Below, piece by piece: positions 1-10,697 of a DNA stretch of 64,000 bases. The stretch covers positions 248,001-312,000 of the forward strand of contig OX596001.1 in assembly GCA_951394045.1 (NCBI GenBank). Direction: 5' to 3'. Position 1 is the first letter of the stretch; each line of letters starts with the position of its first letter. Origin of the DNA: Nitzschia sp. DOCU1. Its lineage: Eukaryota > Bacillariophyta > Bacillariophyceae > Bacillariales > Bacillariaceae. Both the position numbers and the translations under genes were made by a program. The notes under the pieces were generated by a model that worked only from the letters and a program-made list of their open reading frames with translations, had not been told where the DNA came from and did not search any database.

Positions 1-2901
1 CTATTTTTCATTTCCGTTCCGCTTCAAGCTACATCTAGCCTGCATATCACCAACGAATTTTCCAATGGGGGCTGCCTAGCTCGACGAAAAGCGAACTGGA
101 CTCGCATCAGAGTGTGCAACTCGGACGACCCCCCTGAGGCCAGGGAGCTCGGATATTGTCGTTCCGACGATCCTTTTGACTACATGGAACTTCGAATCCA
201 TGGTCAGAACTGGGAAAGTGCCTTGTTTGAGACTTGGATCTTGCAAATTATACTGAGCGAAATTCTTAATGTACCGACGTCAGTCGAGACAAGTCGCCCC
301 GACGCCAAGGTCGGCTTTTATGATTTCGAATCCCGTTTGGAATATGGTGATTCGGATGACTGGGAAAGTTTAGGTGTCAGCGCTAAAGTGGGCGATTGTC
401 GACTTGTGCCAAAAGGTCAATATGAAGAGCATTACACACCGTGCTCTCATTTCATTCCGGAGGTTTGGAACGGCGAAGCTCAAACCTACAAGCAACTAGA
501 ACAGTCAGGTCAAATCGAACCAGCAGGCAAGTATATAGTTACCCGGAAGCACAATATCCGGGGTGTGGCATAACGATGTGGTCCTCAAAGTCTCTTTTAT
601 TTCATTGGAATAGTTGGAATGGGTACAATCGGAGAAGAACATTGGTTTATTCCGAAATTTACGGGTAGCAAGGATCCGACGCTGTTGAGCTATTTGGGCC
701 TATCGGGAGATGAAAATCGACGGAAACTAGCAGAACGATTTGGACGACCGACTACTTGGGGGGATTATTGTAACGAAGTATCATTGACACATTGTCAAAA
801 TGATACTGTTGCGGTACGTGCACCCAGGTATGATGAAGTGGACGGCAGTCGATTTTTTGTCGAAGGCTTGTATAAAGGCCATTTTCGAATGACAGAGAAA
901 AATGATTGCGACGCCAATCCTACTAATTGCACGGGCCATATTTTCAATTATCCCTGCACTTGGACGAGTACTGTCGTTCAGCAAACCTACCACCTGAAGA
1001 TTGCATTGGAGAGTGATGCGACAGGCGATTCTATCTATCGAGGCTATACGTATGGACAGTTGGTCGATGCTTTCAGAGCGGCGAATGCCACTAAATCAGA
1101 TATGATTATCTTTTGGTGGACACCTGAAGCGGTAAGTATTCGGAAGAAGCTACTCCAATCAAAAGTTGTTCGGCTCACATTTGTGGTCATCTACTTTCCA
1201 TACTAGCTTTACCAAAAGTTGGTAGGGACCGATATGGAACTCACGAGGATCACGATGCCGCCGGTCACACAGGAATGCTTGGAAAATCGCGTTACTGGTA
1301 ATGACACCTGTAGTCCTGATCTTGAAATCAATGCAGGCAGTCCACTGGGGGTGTGCGATGAGCCCCCCAATGCACTTCAAAAAGTCTTCGGCGGTTCACT
1401 CTATGAATGGACCTACCACCCCTCTATAAATCAAGCCTTGTATTCTCCGGGCTACGAAACGCTGAAGAATTTCCAAATGGAAGGCGCTGAAATTGGACAA
1501 TTGTTTGATTATTGGTTTGAGAATCCCGATAATCCTCGCGAGGCGATTTGTCAATGGGTTGTGGACAATTTTGACTATCTTCGCACGTGGGTACCCCGTT
1601 CGTACCCGCGAGTCGTTGTATCAAACCCCGATAGCCTGACCGAACCGTTGACGCTAGCGTCGTTACTTTTGAGCTCGGTGGCTTTGATTGTTGTTTTCAT
1701 TGCCGCATTGGAAAGTTTTCGGTTAAGAGATCGAAGAGTCATGAAGTACGCTCAGCTGGAATTCCTCGCAATCTTGTTGGTCGGGTTGGGCTTGGTGTCG
1801 GTGGGGTCGATGCTTCTGTCGTTACCTCCAACGAATCCTTCGTGCGTCGCAACGGCTTGGATGACCAATTTGGGGTATACCTTAGAATTAGTCCCATTGA
1901 TCGTCAAGGGAGCTGCAATCACTCGCCTTCTGGCCGCTGCCAAACGCCTTCGGCACGTGGTGCTCAGACGGAAGCAGTTGTTTGGGGCCGTCATTCTATT
2001 GAGCGGCATTGTGGTGGTATTCTTGATTGTCTGGACGGCCGTCGACCCACCTCGGAAAGAAGCCGAGTATGAAATTTCAGGGCAAGTGAATGAGCAAGGC
2101 GAAACCATGGTATTTTCCACATATTTTTGCCGCTCGAATTCAAATCTATGGAATTATGCTAGCGTTGGGTGGCAACTCACCATGCTCATCGTGGCAACTG
2201 TTCAAACGGTCCAGACGCGATCGATTCGTCGGGAGATCAACGAGTCCCAAACCTTGGCAATCATGATCTACTCTCATTTTATGTTCGTCTGTTTGCGATT
2301 GGTTACCCTTTTTCTTGAGAAATCGCTGAGCCAAGCCGCGATGATGCACGTCCGATCCATCATATACAGTTCGGATTCTACGGCCACTATTGTCATCTAC
2401 TTTTTGCCCAAGTTTGTTGCCGCTCACGACGAGAGCTCCAGCAAGCAGACGGAATATGATGGTGACGGGGACCGCCGCCGCACTTTGGAGAGCCAGACAG
2501 TCAAGCAGCTTCGTATGTTGGCTGCTGTCGCAACAGCTCAACATGAGCGCCGTCGCAAAGACAACCAAGAAAGCATTGTTACCCGCCCAGGCTCCACGAT
2601 GCATGGCTCGCTATTGAACAGAGATCTGGTTAGGATGACTCCGGCATTGGCAGATACGGTGGTTGCTCTCGGCATTAAACCAGACAGTTTCCTGAAGTCT
2701 ATCGACATTGGTGACATCATGGAGGACAAAAATGATGAAACTTCCCTTCCGCTTCAAGAGGTCACCGCCAGTAAGCCCTCGACACAAACAGGGGACCAAG
2801 AATCGTCCGGAGAAGCCCAGTGTCACGGATGTGGAGACACTATGAAGTTTTGCCTGAGCTGTGGCGAAAAATTCCGAGCGCAGTATTTTCCTGTACAGTA
2901 G
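1..2901 (+). CDS. Class C (GABA-B-like) GPCR, 5' partial
   Basis: The frame is already open at base 1 and begins with a hydrophobic stretch resembling the end of a signal peptide, so the start lies just outside the window. The ectodomain contains the block NWESALFETWILQIILSE, which I recognise from betaine/OpuAC-type binding domains of diatom receptors. Seven hydrophobic segments at about 1640-2420 form the 7TM_3 bundle. The cytosolic tail ends in a zinc-ribbon-like CHGC-x6-CLSC. An intron at 1132-1206 (GTAAGT...TAG) is clear and joins PEA to LYQKL in frame. A second break is less clear: the frame has TAA at 571-573 but continues in the same frame on both sides, so either a short intron (about 560-610, GTGTGG...ATAG) removes it or the gene is broken. 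Likely a plasma-membrane receptor; ligand unknown. Confidence 0.8.
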
Positions 2902-3747
2902 GTTCGACCATCTAAGCGATGAATTCAGCGAGCTGGGCTATTGACGTCCAGCTTTGGTGGACACCTGATGAAGCTGGGCAATGTTATGTTGCTACTAGCG
3001 AGGGACTGACTTTCTCTCAACTTGTTGCTCCTTTTCCTTCTTGCTGTTGTAGCTTTACCAACAAGAACAAAGATGGAAGTAGCCATAGTTGCCGCTTGAG
3101 TAGTCTACATCCTGTCGCATCAGCGTTCTTGGGGACAAACGCGTAACTCATTCGGATAGATCGTTCCGCTGCGAGGTCGGAATCCGGAATTTCAGAACAT
3201 CGTTTCGAAGCCCTGTCATTCGAAAGAGAACCCAGTTTAGCCAATCAGAATTGCTGCTATCACGACCCCATTCTCAACGCAAGTTTTGCGTTTCTGATGG
3301 CTCTAAGAATTTCGATGACCGAACGATTGATAGCCGAAAGATACCAAACGATGTAGATTACCGTCATCTTTACGAAGATCAATCGTACAGAAGGATGGAA
3401 ATGACACTAATGCTTCTGCCGGCGCCCTCTCAGAAGTAATCGAACGAAAGTTCCATCCAACGAGCATCAAAAGCATAAAACCGAACAATGAGATGACGAC
3501 GAAGAAGAAATCTTTGGGTTGACAACCATCGTCATAACAAACCCCATCGGGCAGAACTCTTTTTTTCGTGGATCCTTTTTGGGACGTCATACTTCTCATT
3601 TCAATCCAGCATTTGATTGATTGCACTTTCCACTTTCCTTCTTCACCTCTTGTTGTGCCACAAATCGATATCAACGGAGAGTGCCCACCACCTCATTCTT
3701 TCACACACTTTATTCCGACACCGCAATCGAAGATTAACACTACTACA
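2902..3747. other. Intergenic, no gene recognised
   Basis: Only short ORFs without recognisable composition or family. The last ~150 bases are pyrimidine/A-rich and are likely the 5' leader and promoter of the downstream carrier gene. Nothing else seen. Confidence 0.5.
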
Positions 3748-5022
3748 ATGAGCGGCAATGCAAGAACAACACACTCGATCGAGGAGGACGAACCTCGTAT
3801 GGTGGGAGCTCGAGCTCGAACACCCTATGGGGCGTTGCATGAAACGACGTCGATCCATGGTGTCCCACAGCAAGTCGCAGAGCCCGTGCTAGTTACCTAT
3901 CGTTCGGTGGGCATTGGACTCTACGGTGTGGCTATGCGATTTCTCGGCATGCCTCTGGAAAAGATGGCGCTCTATCTTAATTCTTCGCAAGTGTCTGCGT
4001 CATCCAGAGGAGGAAAGAGCCAGTTCCGCCAAGCCCTGCACTTGACCTTTCGCGAAGGCTACTTGGCGCCGTATCGAGTTGTGGGCCCTGCCAGTCTAGT
4101 GGCGTGGTTCTTTCAATACAGCGCCATGGGCTTTGCCTTTCAATTCTTTGATCATGGCCTGAGCCAGATGCTCGGAGTACAGCCAGTCTACTACGGGGCC
4201 CAGTTGATGGAACCACCACCAACTCACCAAGACACTAATTCTAGTAACTCACTCTATCGACTCAAGTCATCCTTCAAGACCCTGCTCGCTCCCATTCTTT
4301 CTTCTGCACTCGAAACCATGGTTTCGAATCGAGCAGAAGTCCAGCGCTACTATGGCCGCGAACAGTTCTCCTTGATAGAGCAAGGCATTCGACGATCCGC
4401 AATGTCCAAAGCCGCTGGTATTGGCATGGCCTTTGGACCCAACTTCATGCGGAATCAAATCATGTGCCAGACGACCTTCATTCTCACCCCTATTACCTAC
4501 AAACTATACTTTCCTCAAGAACAAAAGAACCAAACTACCCTCTTTTGGTTTGGTTTGGGAATGAACATCTTTGTAGGGAACGTGGTCGCAATTACGCAAC
4601 AAGCTTTATGGGGACGCTCGTTAGATCATCTGGCGGCACAAGCAAAACTGAATCCTAGCGAAGGACTATCCGTTGACTACTCCAACGTTATTCGTCATGG
4701 ACTAGAGACAGAAGGCATGCAAGCCTTCTTTACGATTCCCAAGTGGTCCTCTCGCGTCATGATGAACGCACCAGCCCAAGGCGTACTACCATGGTTCTAC
4801 AACGAGATCCTGCCTTTGGGAGAGGAAGTCATCTTGCAAGGATTTGATAGCTGGGTCTACAGGCCCTTCCTACTAGCCCTTCAGGACGTGCAAGAAGAAT
4901 ACCAGCAAAGTCGAAGCGTTGCGAGCCAGTCCCACATTCGGATTTTGGGCTCGTCTCCAAGTCAACAACAACAATCACGTGCCATCATGATGGGTGGTCG
5001 GCAACAGCCGGCGTCGGATTAG
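3748..5022 (+). CDS. Mitochondrial-carrier-like membrane protein
   Basis: Predicted 424 residues. The frame extends upstream to an ATG at 3568, but the preferred start is 3748 (context ACAATGAGC): residues encoded upstream have no protein-like conservation pattern and read like a leader. The chain contains a P-L-E-K-M-A motif after a hydrophobic helix (compare the carrier signature Px[DE]xx[KR]), followed by REGYLAPYR, which resembles the G-x-Y-R step of mitochondrial carriers, and several amphipathic or hydrophobic helices through residue ~370. The three-fold repeat is degenerate. The C-terminus is Gln/Ser-rich. Substrate cannot be told. It could instead be another six-helix membrane protein. 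Confidence 0.55.
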   Translation: MSGNARTTHSIEEDEPRMVGARARTPYGALHETTSIHGVPQQVAEPVLVTYRSVGIGLYGVAMRFLGMPLEKMALYLNSSQVSASSRGGKSQFRQALHLTFREGYLAPYRVVGPASLVAWFFQYSAMGFAFQFFDHGLSQMLGVQPVYYGAQLMEPPPTHQDTNSSNSLYRLKSSFKTLLAPILSSALETMVSNRAEVQRYYGREQFSLIEQGIRRSAMSKAAGIGMAFGPNFMRNQIMCQTTFILTPITYKLYFPQEQKNQTTLFWFGLGMNIFVGNVVAITQQALWGRSLDHLAAQAKLNPSEGLSVDYSNVIRHGLETEGMQAFFTIPKWSSRVMMNAPAQGVLPWFYNEILPLGEEVILQGFDSWVYRPFLLALQDVQEEYQQSRSVASQSHIRILGSSPSQQQQSRAIMMGGRQQPASD

Positions 5023-5395
5023 GACCAGTCGTCGGGCGAACTCTGCCTTCGTTTTTCTGCTATCCGCTTTTGCATTTTTCGTTTTCGTATCCCCGCGACT
5101 ATTGCTCGCGCAGTAGTAGATCGCCGCTACTGCAAGGCCATGTTGGTCGGTGCGCAAGAAAGATAGTGATCGACTACTTCTAAGCCTTGGGGTATTGCTA
5201 GCTATTATCCATTACGTCTCCAATCTTTCCTTGCTGTTGTACCTCTATCAGCCGAGACCAAAAACAGCTCGTAGTCAACGTCAACAATGATTCTCTGTCG
5301 TCGGCTATATTCCACTCGGCTGGCGATGGCATCACCAAAACAAAGAGAGGAACTAACAGGTTCGATCGTGACATCTACTGATACTATGAGAAGGT
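5023..5395. other. Convergent intergenic spacer
   Basis: Lies between the 3' ends of a plus-strand carrier gene and a minus-strand ATPase gene. No gene or repeat recognised; presumably both 3' UTRs. Confidence 0.5.
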
Positions 5396-8300
5396 CTATT
5401 TACCGCCTTTCTTTTTCTTCTTGTCTTTGTTACTCTTGGATGATTCGGGGTCGTCTTCGTTGCCCGTCCCGCCCTCGTCGTAAGCCTCCCACGCAGATTC
5501 ACCAGCTCCATGTTCTTCTTCGTCCTCGTCCACCAAAGGCGGTTTGGCCTTTCCAAACAGGCCCGACATGGGACGACGGGGAGACTTGGATGGTGACTTC
5601 ATAGACGACGGAGACATCATGGGCGAAGAAGTCGGGTCAGCTGTGGGAGATCCCGAATCCTCTCCTCCGTTCTTCTTCTTTCCTAATCCAAAGATGGACC
5701 GGGACTTCCTGCCAGGCGATAGCATCTTACTGATAGGGTCATTGCCTGCCGAGGCTTCAGTTTCCTCGTCCTCGAGCGCCATTTTATTCTTACTGTTCCA
5801 GCCCCATGGAGCAGGCTCGGCCTTGAGTTTTTCTTTTTTGAAAAGGTTTTTGACTTTGCGACCAGTCCTCTTTACGTTTAGGACCTTAGCTGATTTCTTT
5901 ATTCCCTTCAGAACGTTTGGAATCTTGACTTCTTTGGATCCACCGCCAATGCCCTGCTCACTGGGCTTCAACGACATGTTGGTCTGGACGTACGAGGCGG
6001 CTGGACGAGGCCGGCGTTTCTTAATCTTGAGCTTGTCGGCGTAATTCGATTCCAAATCAATCACCTTGCCAATATACTGGCAGCGTTCGTAGGCCTTGTA
6101 GCTCTTCTTCAAGTAGTCAGTGCAGTAGCCGTCGACGCCGGTCAATCCAAAGTGTTGCCCGGCGCGTTCGCAAGCAAAAGCTTCCAAATGAGTCGACCCA
6201 TCCTTGATGGCCGCCTCAATCGCGTCATTGAACAGGCCTTGTGCCCTCAATGAGGACAACCCCTTACCGGCCTCTTTAGCCGTAATCCATTCTGCTTGCA
6301 AAATTGATGTCATGGCATTGCAATTCGGGGCTCCGTCATTAAACCAATCGATCAACTGGCCTTTCAGTTCTTCAATCTTATCCTTGAGATCCTTGCGCTT
6401 CTTGCCCTTGCTTTTCGGCAGTTCTTGAATGAACAAGTAACACTCAAAAAAGGTCAACCATGGAGTCCAAACGCCCTTGGGCGGCGACTCCATTTTTTCG
6501 AAGCATTCCACCATGACGTTAAGGTCATGGAAAAAGAAAGCCACAAAGAGCCGAAGAAAATGCAAATATTGAATCGCTTCGGTCAAGCCAGCCTTGCGCA
6601 ATTCCTCCAGCTTGGCCTCTTGCTGTTGCAGGGTCACACCGAAGAAAATCAGAGGCGTAGCTGTTTCGCCCAACAAACTCGACACGGCCTGTTGTGGGAT
6701 CTGAAGTTGCCAGTCATCGTCCAAATCGTAATCCGTAAACAAACCTTGAAACAAGGCGAGATTATCATTGAGTTTTTCCAAATCAAAGCCACTCGCCAAG
6801 TGGTACTGAATGTAGGTACTAATGCTAAAGCCGGCATGACAAAAGTCTCCCGCGTCGACTTGGGCGTTGTAAATTTGGAGAACGGGTTCCAAACTACGCT
6901 TGTACGTACGACGCCAGTGACTGACATGCCAATGAAAGAGAGCGACGGCTTCGCCACCATAGAAATCATTCAGTCTAGCAATTCTCTCGGCGACTTGACC
7001 CAAACGATGGGCTTCCTTGACATGGCCACGTTCAATCAGCATTTTCGAAAAAAGCGAAAACGCTAGTGGATATTGACGAGTAAATCCGGCCGACAAGGAC
7101 AAGTGCATCATGCGAATCGTAGCAAGTTCTCCGTATCGATTTCCGTTCGAAGCTGCTTTGCCACTTATCTCGACCAAATTGGCAAAGATCATCATGGTAT
7201 CGATAATCTTCTTGTCGGACATTTTCTTGGGGTTCAACATGTCTTGATTTTTTCGACCCGTCACCGCCTTGCGAATCGATTGAACTTCTCGTTCTATTAT
7301 ATCACCAATTTTATCGCCCCTGGGGAAGACTTCTCCCATTTGTTGCAGCAGACCCAAAAGCTTTTCCATGGCCTGTTCGTACCTGCCTTCATTCTGCAAA
7401 ATCAGAACAAGAACTTGATTGGCATAGACACGGTCCTTGATGGAAGTGCAATTTTCCAAGATCTCTTCGCATGCGGCCATGGCTGCCGCATTGAGTCCAC
7501 AACACAGTCTCATTCTGGCCAAGAACAAGAACGTTCGAATCGTCACCTCATAAAACCCTTCTTGCCAGCGAACAGTAGGATCGACACAAGCGACCGCTCG
7601 TTCCAGATAGACAATCGCGGTTTGAAAGGCGGTCTTGCTAATGGCGATTTCCGCCGCTTCCACGTTGAGTTTAGCAAGTCTACCCTTTTCATTTTCGTTC
7701 ATGGCACCCATGACTGTGTGCAATTGCTCGACGGCCAAGAACTTGTATCGTTCTCGATATTCCGCTGCTACCGCAGGACGTACGGATGCTCCCGCCACAG
7801 ATGCTCGAGCATTGGCTGCCTTCGAGAGTCCACTCAGCTCGGTACCCATGTGCCATTGCATCGTCAAGGCATCTCGTCCAGCTTCCTTGGACTTTTTGGC
7901 GGCGATACCATACGGCGATGTCATGGTAGCAGCAATATTTCTCATGACATCACTCGAAAACTTGTACATGTCCGGACGTTGCATCTTTTTGAGGATGCCC
8001 CAATGACAGGCTTTCAAAATCATCTTTTCCAATTCTTCCTTGGAAGTAATGGGAGCCTTCTCTGTCTTCTTCGCCTTGTGATAGGCTGCGGCTTGAAAGA
8101 CCCTCACAAATTGATCCGCATCATCCAGGGGTATCGACGTTAGTTTCAGCTTGGCCAGGACCAGCACGACAAACAAGATTTTCTTGGGCAATTTCTCTAA
8201 TCGAGCCTTAAAGGCACCTTCCATACTCTTGTAAACATCCAGACCTTCTTCGCGACTTTTCTTGATTTCCTTTTTCAATTTCTTGCGATTCCATTCCCAT

Positions 8301-9679
8301 TTCGTAGTATATTGAATCAATTTTTCATCATTCCAGAGCCTCAACAGCTGTACCATCCATGCCGGATTTCCTTTACATAGAGCAAAGGTCAATTCTGCCA
8401 AGTCTTGAATTTCATCGACTCGTTCGGCAGTCGCATCCTCGGGATCTTCCAAAAATACACGACACAACAATTCTTCCACTTGCTCCAAGGCCAACACTTG
8501 CAGACGCACATGAGTCGTTTTGGTAACGTTGGCATCCAATGCTTGTTTGACTACCTTCAAGGGATGTTCGGCGGGCAAGTCTTGAGCGTCGTGAATGCCA
8601 ATCAACAAGAAATTCTGCAAAGGCTTGGTGGTCATCAAATCTTGCAACAACTTGAGCGAATCATGATCTGCCCAATGAATGTTATCAACAATCATGACTA
8701 GAGGATGCAATTCACTGACGGCTTGTAACAAGTCGCGCACAGCAAACGCTAGCCGATCCCTTCGCCGAGGTGTATTGGCATCAAATCCCCCTTTTTGTTG
8801 TGGTACAGGAATTTCCAATACTTGACACAATCGAGGACATATGGTACACACCAAGGGTCCTTCTCCTCCCAAGGTTTCTTCTAAGCGGGATTTCCAAATT
8901 GGCTTGTCGGTCGGATTGACCATGAGTTGTAAACACAAATCATTCAAACAATCCCCCAAAGCTCGAAAGGGCGATGCGGCGGTCGAATACTGCTCACAAG
9001 ATCCTCGACAAATAAAGGCGTTCCAAAAGGCTTCTTGATTGGTAGCTTCTTTGAGGAGCGTAGACTTGCCGACCCCCACAGGTCCAGTGATCCAAACCAC
9101 TTCACTCGGATTTTCCATCCATTCGAGCGAAATGCGTTCCACAGCCTTGATTAACGTGCCCAGTTCTTCTTGACGACCCCAAAAGGGCAAGTGATTGTTG
9201 GGCAACAAGACTATGCGTTGTGACTGTTGCTGTTGTTCTTGAGATTGTGGGGCAACCCCCACCGAAGGCCTAGTATTAAAGTTTGCCGTTGAAGCTCCCA
9301 AAAGGTCGAGGCCGCTCACATCGGTCGCCGTAAAGGCAAACGAGGCTTCAAAATTCGGACGCGCAAAATTCGGACGAGACGCTTTAGGGGATGTGGGGTG
9401 TCCGTCATGCTCCAACGAAGTAAAGTAGGCCTGATTGTATTCTTGAGTGCCCACCTTGTTGCGAACTTTGGGTGAGTGTGGTGAGTGCGTCAGAGAAGTC
9501 CGGCTATGATGAGGACTGGCGACTTCAAACTCGGAAGACACGCCTTCGGGTTCTTCCTGAATGTCGTCTAGCGAAAAGGAATGGTTGCCCTCGTCCTCCT
9601 CGCCATATTCCTCCTCGTAGTTGCCCTCATACTCTTCATCATCATAGTTTTCGTCATCGTCATAGCTTTCTTCACTCAT
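5396..9679 (-). CDS. AAA_16/TPR signalling ATPase (predicted ATPase, no kinase domain)
   Basis: Predicted 1427 residues from ATG at 9679 (MSEESYDDD); an in-frame ATG 33 bases further up is possible. Order: very acidic N-terminus (residues 1-50), linker with a poly-Gln run, then an AAA_16 NTPase with Walker A GPVGVGKST at about 199-207 and a Walker B-like LVMIVDNIHW near 330. The middle and C-terminal half is helical and TPR-like (blocks such as AAIVYLERAVACVDP-type and NEGRYEQAMEKLLGLLQQMGEVFPRG), as in MalT-type regulators, soluble adenylyl cyclases and fungal/diatom hybrid kinases. No cyclase, kinase or DNA-binding domain is present. The C-terminus is Lys-rich (residues ~1230-1300) and ends in acidic and Lys tails. 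Likely a cytosolic STAND-type scaffold or switch; partner unknown. No intron is evident over 4.3 kb. Confidence 0.75.
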   Translation of the reverse strand: MSEESYDDDENYDDEEYEGNYEEEYGEEDEGNHSFSLDDIQEEPEGVSSEFEVASPHHSRTSLTHSPHSPKVRNKVGTQEYNQAYFTSLEHDGHPTSPKASRPNFARPNFEASFAFTATDVSGLDLLGASTANFNTRPSVGVAPQSQEQQQQSQRIVLLPNNHLPFWGRQEELGTLIKAVERISLEWMENPSEVVWITGPVGVGKSTLLKEATNQEAFWNAFICRGSCEQYSTAASPFRALGDCLNDLCLQLMVNPTDKPIWKSRLEETLGGEGPLVCTICPRLCQVLEIPVPQQKGGFDANTPRRRDRLAFAVRDLLQAVSELHPLVMIVDNIHWADHDSLKLLQDLMTTKPLQNFLLIGIHDAQDLPAEHPLKVVKQALDANVTKTTHVRLQVLALEQVEELLCRVFLEDPEDATAERVDEIQDLAELTFALCKGNPAWMVQLLRLWNDEKLIQYTTKWEWNRKKLKKEIKKSREEGLDVYKSMEGAFKARLEKLPKKILFVVLVLAKLKLTSIPLDDADQFVRVFQAAAYHKAKKTEKAPITSKEELEKMILKACHWGILKKMQRPDMYKFSSDVMRNIAATMTSPYGIAAKKSKEAGRDALTMQWHMGTELSGLSKAANARASVAGASVRPAVAAEYRERYKFLAVEQLHTVMGAMNENEKGRLAKLNVEAAEIAISKTAFQTAIVYLERAVACVDPTVRWQEGFYEVTIRTFLFLARMRLCCGLNAAAMAACEEILENCTSIKDRVYANQVLVLILQNEGRYEQAMEKLLGLLQQMGEVFPRGDKIGDIIEREVQSIRKAVTGRKNQDMLNPKKMSDKKIIDTMMIFANLVEISGKAASNGNRYGELATIRMMHLSLSAGFTRQYPLAFSLFSKMLIERGHVKEAHRLGQVAERIARLNDFYGGEAVALFHWHVSHWRRTYKRSLEPVLQIYNAQVDAGDFCHAGFSISTYIQYHLASGFDLEKLNDNLALFQGLFTDYDLDDDWQLQIPQQAVSSLLGETATPLIFFGVTLQQQEAKLEELRKAGLTEAIQYLHFLRLFVAFFFHDLNVMVECFEKMESPPKGVWTPWLTFFECYLFIQELPKSKGKKRKDLKDKIEELKGQLIDWFNDGAPNCNAMTSILQAEWITAKEAGKGLSSLRAQGLFNDAIEAAIKDGSTHLEAFACERAGQHFGLTGVDGYCTDYLKKSYKAYERCQYIGKVIDLESNYADKLKIKKRRPRPAASYVQTNMSLKPSEQGIGGGSKEVKIPNVLKGIKKSAKVLNVKRTGRKVKNLFKKEKLKAEPAPWGWNSKNKMALEDEETEASAGNDPISKMLSPGRKSRSIFGLGKKKNGGEDSGSPTADPTSSPMMSPSSMKSPSKSPRRPMSGLFGKAKPPLVDEDEEEHGAGESAWEAYDEGGTGNEDDPESSKSNKDKKKKKGGK

Positions 9680-10079
9680 GATAATGCTGGCGTTTAACAG
9701 TAGCAATGGCAAACTATCTTCGTTCTCATCGTCGTCGTCGTTTTTATGGTGTCAGTTGCTAGCAAGATTCAGTCACTTCTTTTGGCATTTATGGGAACTG
9801 GACGTAGATGCGACGACCGGCAAACTTTGTGAACCATTTACATTAAACCTCCTGGTTTTAAGAGAAAATGTTATACAAATTGGGATTCTATATGTCAAAA
9901 ACGTTGATAAGCCATAGTCTTTGGTATCATTCACTGAGAGACATTGTCGTCATCATTTATGTCTCTATGACGCATACGTAAGATTCTCCCAAGACCGACG
10001 AACTACGCGAGCGAAACGCACACTTCCGACCCGCACCAATAGCGCTGGCTCGACCTCATGAATACCTACATTGACTATT
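9680..10079. other. Intergenic, upstream of the AAA_16 ATPase gene
   Basis: Contains the presumed promoter of the minus-strand ATPase gene. No ORF of interest; no clear regulatory site. Confidence 0.4.
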
Positions 10080-10680
10080 TTGGGGCTCTCTGCATTATGA
10101 TGTCAATCCTCTCATTAGCTCGAGTAGAGGACTATCGGCAGGTGCATATGCCTGTAGCGCTGCTCACAATTGTATGAGCTAGATATCGTCGGACTTCGCT
10201 CAAAATCCCCATATTTACGCACGGCCGGAACAAACTCAAGACTATCTGGGGTAGATTCAATGCTTTGTCCCCTCGCTACCTCGAGTAGAAGACTATCGGT
10301 AGATACATATGTAGTGCTGCCCATAATCGCATGAGCTAGCTAGCTAGCTAATAGTAGGACTCAATTCAGCGCATGCATCATGAACGAAGAACTCAAAGCT
10401 GTTTCTTGCGGCCTATTCAATACTTTGTCCCTTCGGCTACCTCAAGTAAAGGACTATCGGCACGTACGCTACGTACATATATTTCGTGCTTTACAATCAC
10501 ACGAGCAAGTTAATTTAGAGTAATACGATTCAATTCAGTCCATGTATCATGAACCGTATCCCCGGAACGAATTGATTACTATATGGAGTATACTTTGTGG
10601 GTCTATTTATGATGATTCGCTGTCCCCTCGTTGGCTCGAGTAAAGGACTGCATATGCACGCTGCCCCAGGATGGGCAAGT
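10080..10680. repeat. Array of four degenerate ~160 bp repeats
   Basis: The core CTCGAGTARAGGACTATCGG recurs at about 10120, 10278, 10440 and 10634 (last copy diverged), each preceded by TTCAATRCTTTGTCCC-like sequence and followed by CATATG...GTGCTG...CAATCRCAYGAGC. Spacing is about 158, 162 and 194 bases. The copies differ from each other by many substitutions, so the array is old. It lies downstream of the small silaffin-like gene, with no ORF of its own. Confidence 0.65.
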
Positions 10681-10697
10681 AAAGTTAGATATATTTT

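Noticed and set aside
3568..3747. Longer N-terminus for the carrier-like protein
   Set aside because: The 60 extra residues read like a non-coding leader, and the ATG at 3748 has a better context and a more protein-like start. Not excluded.
7073..8143. 356-codon plus-strand frame opposite the AAA_16 gene
   Set aside because: No ATG-supported family motif; the opposite strand codes for a continuous 1427-residue protein with Walker motifs.
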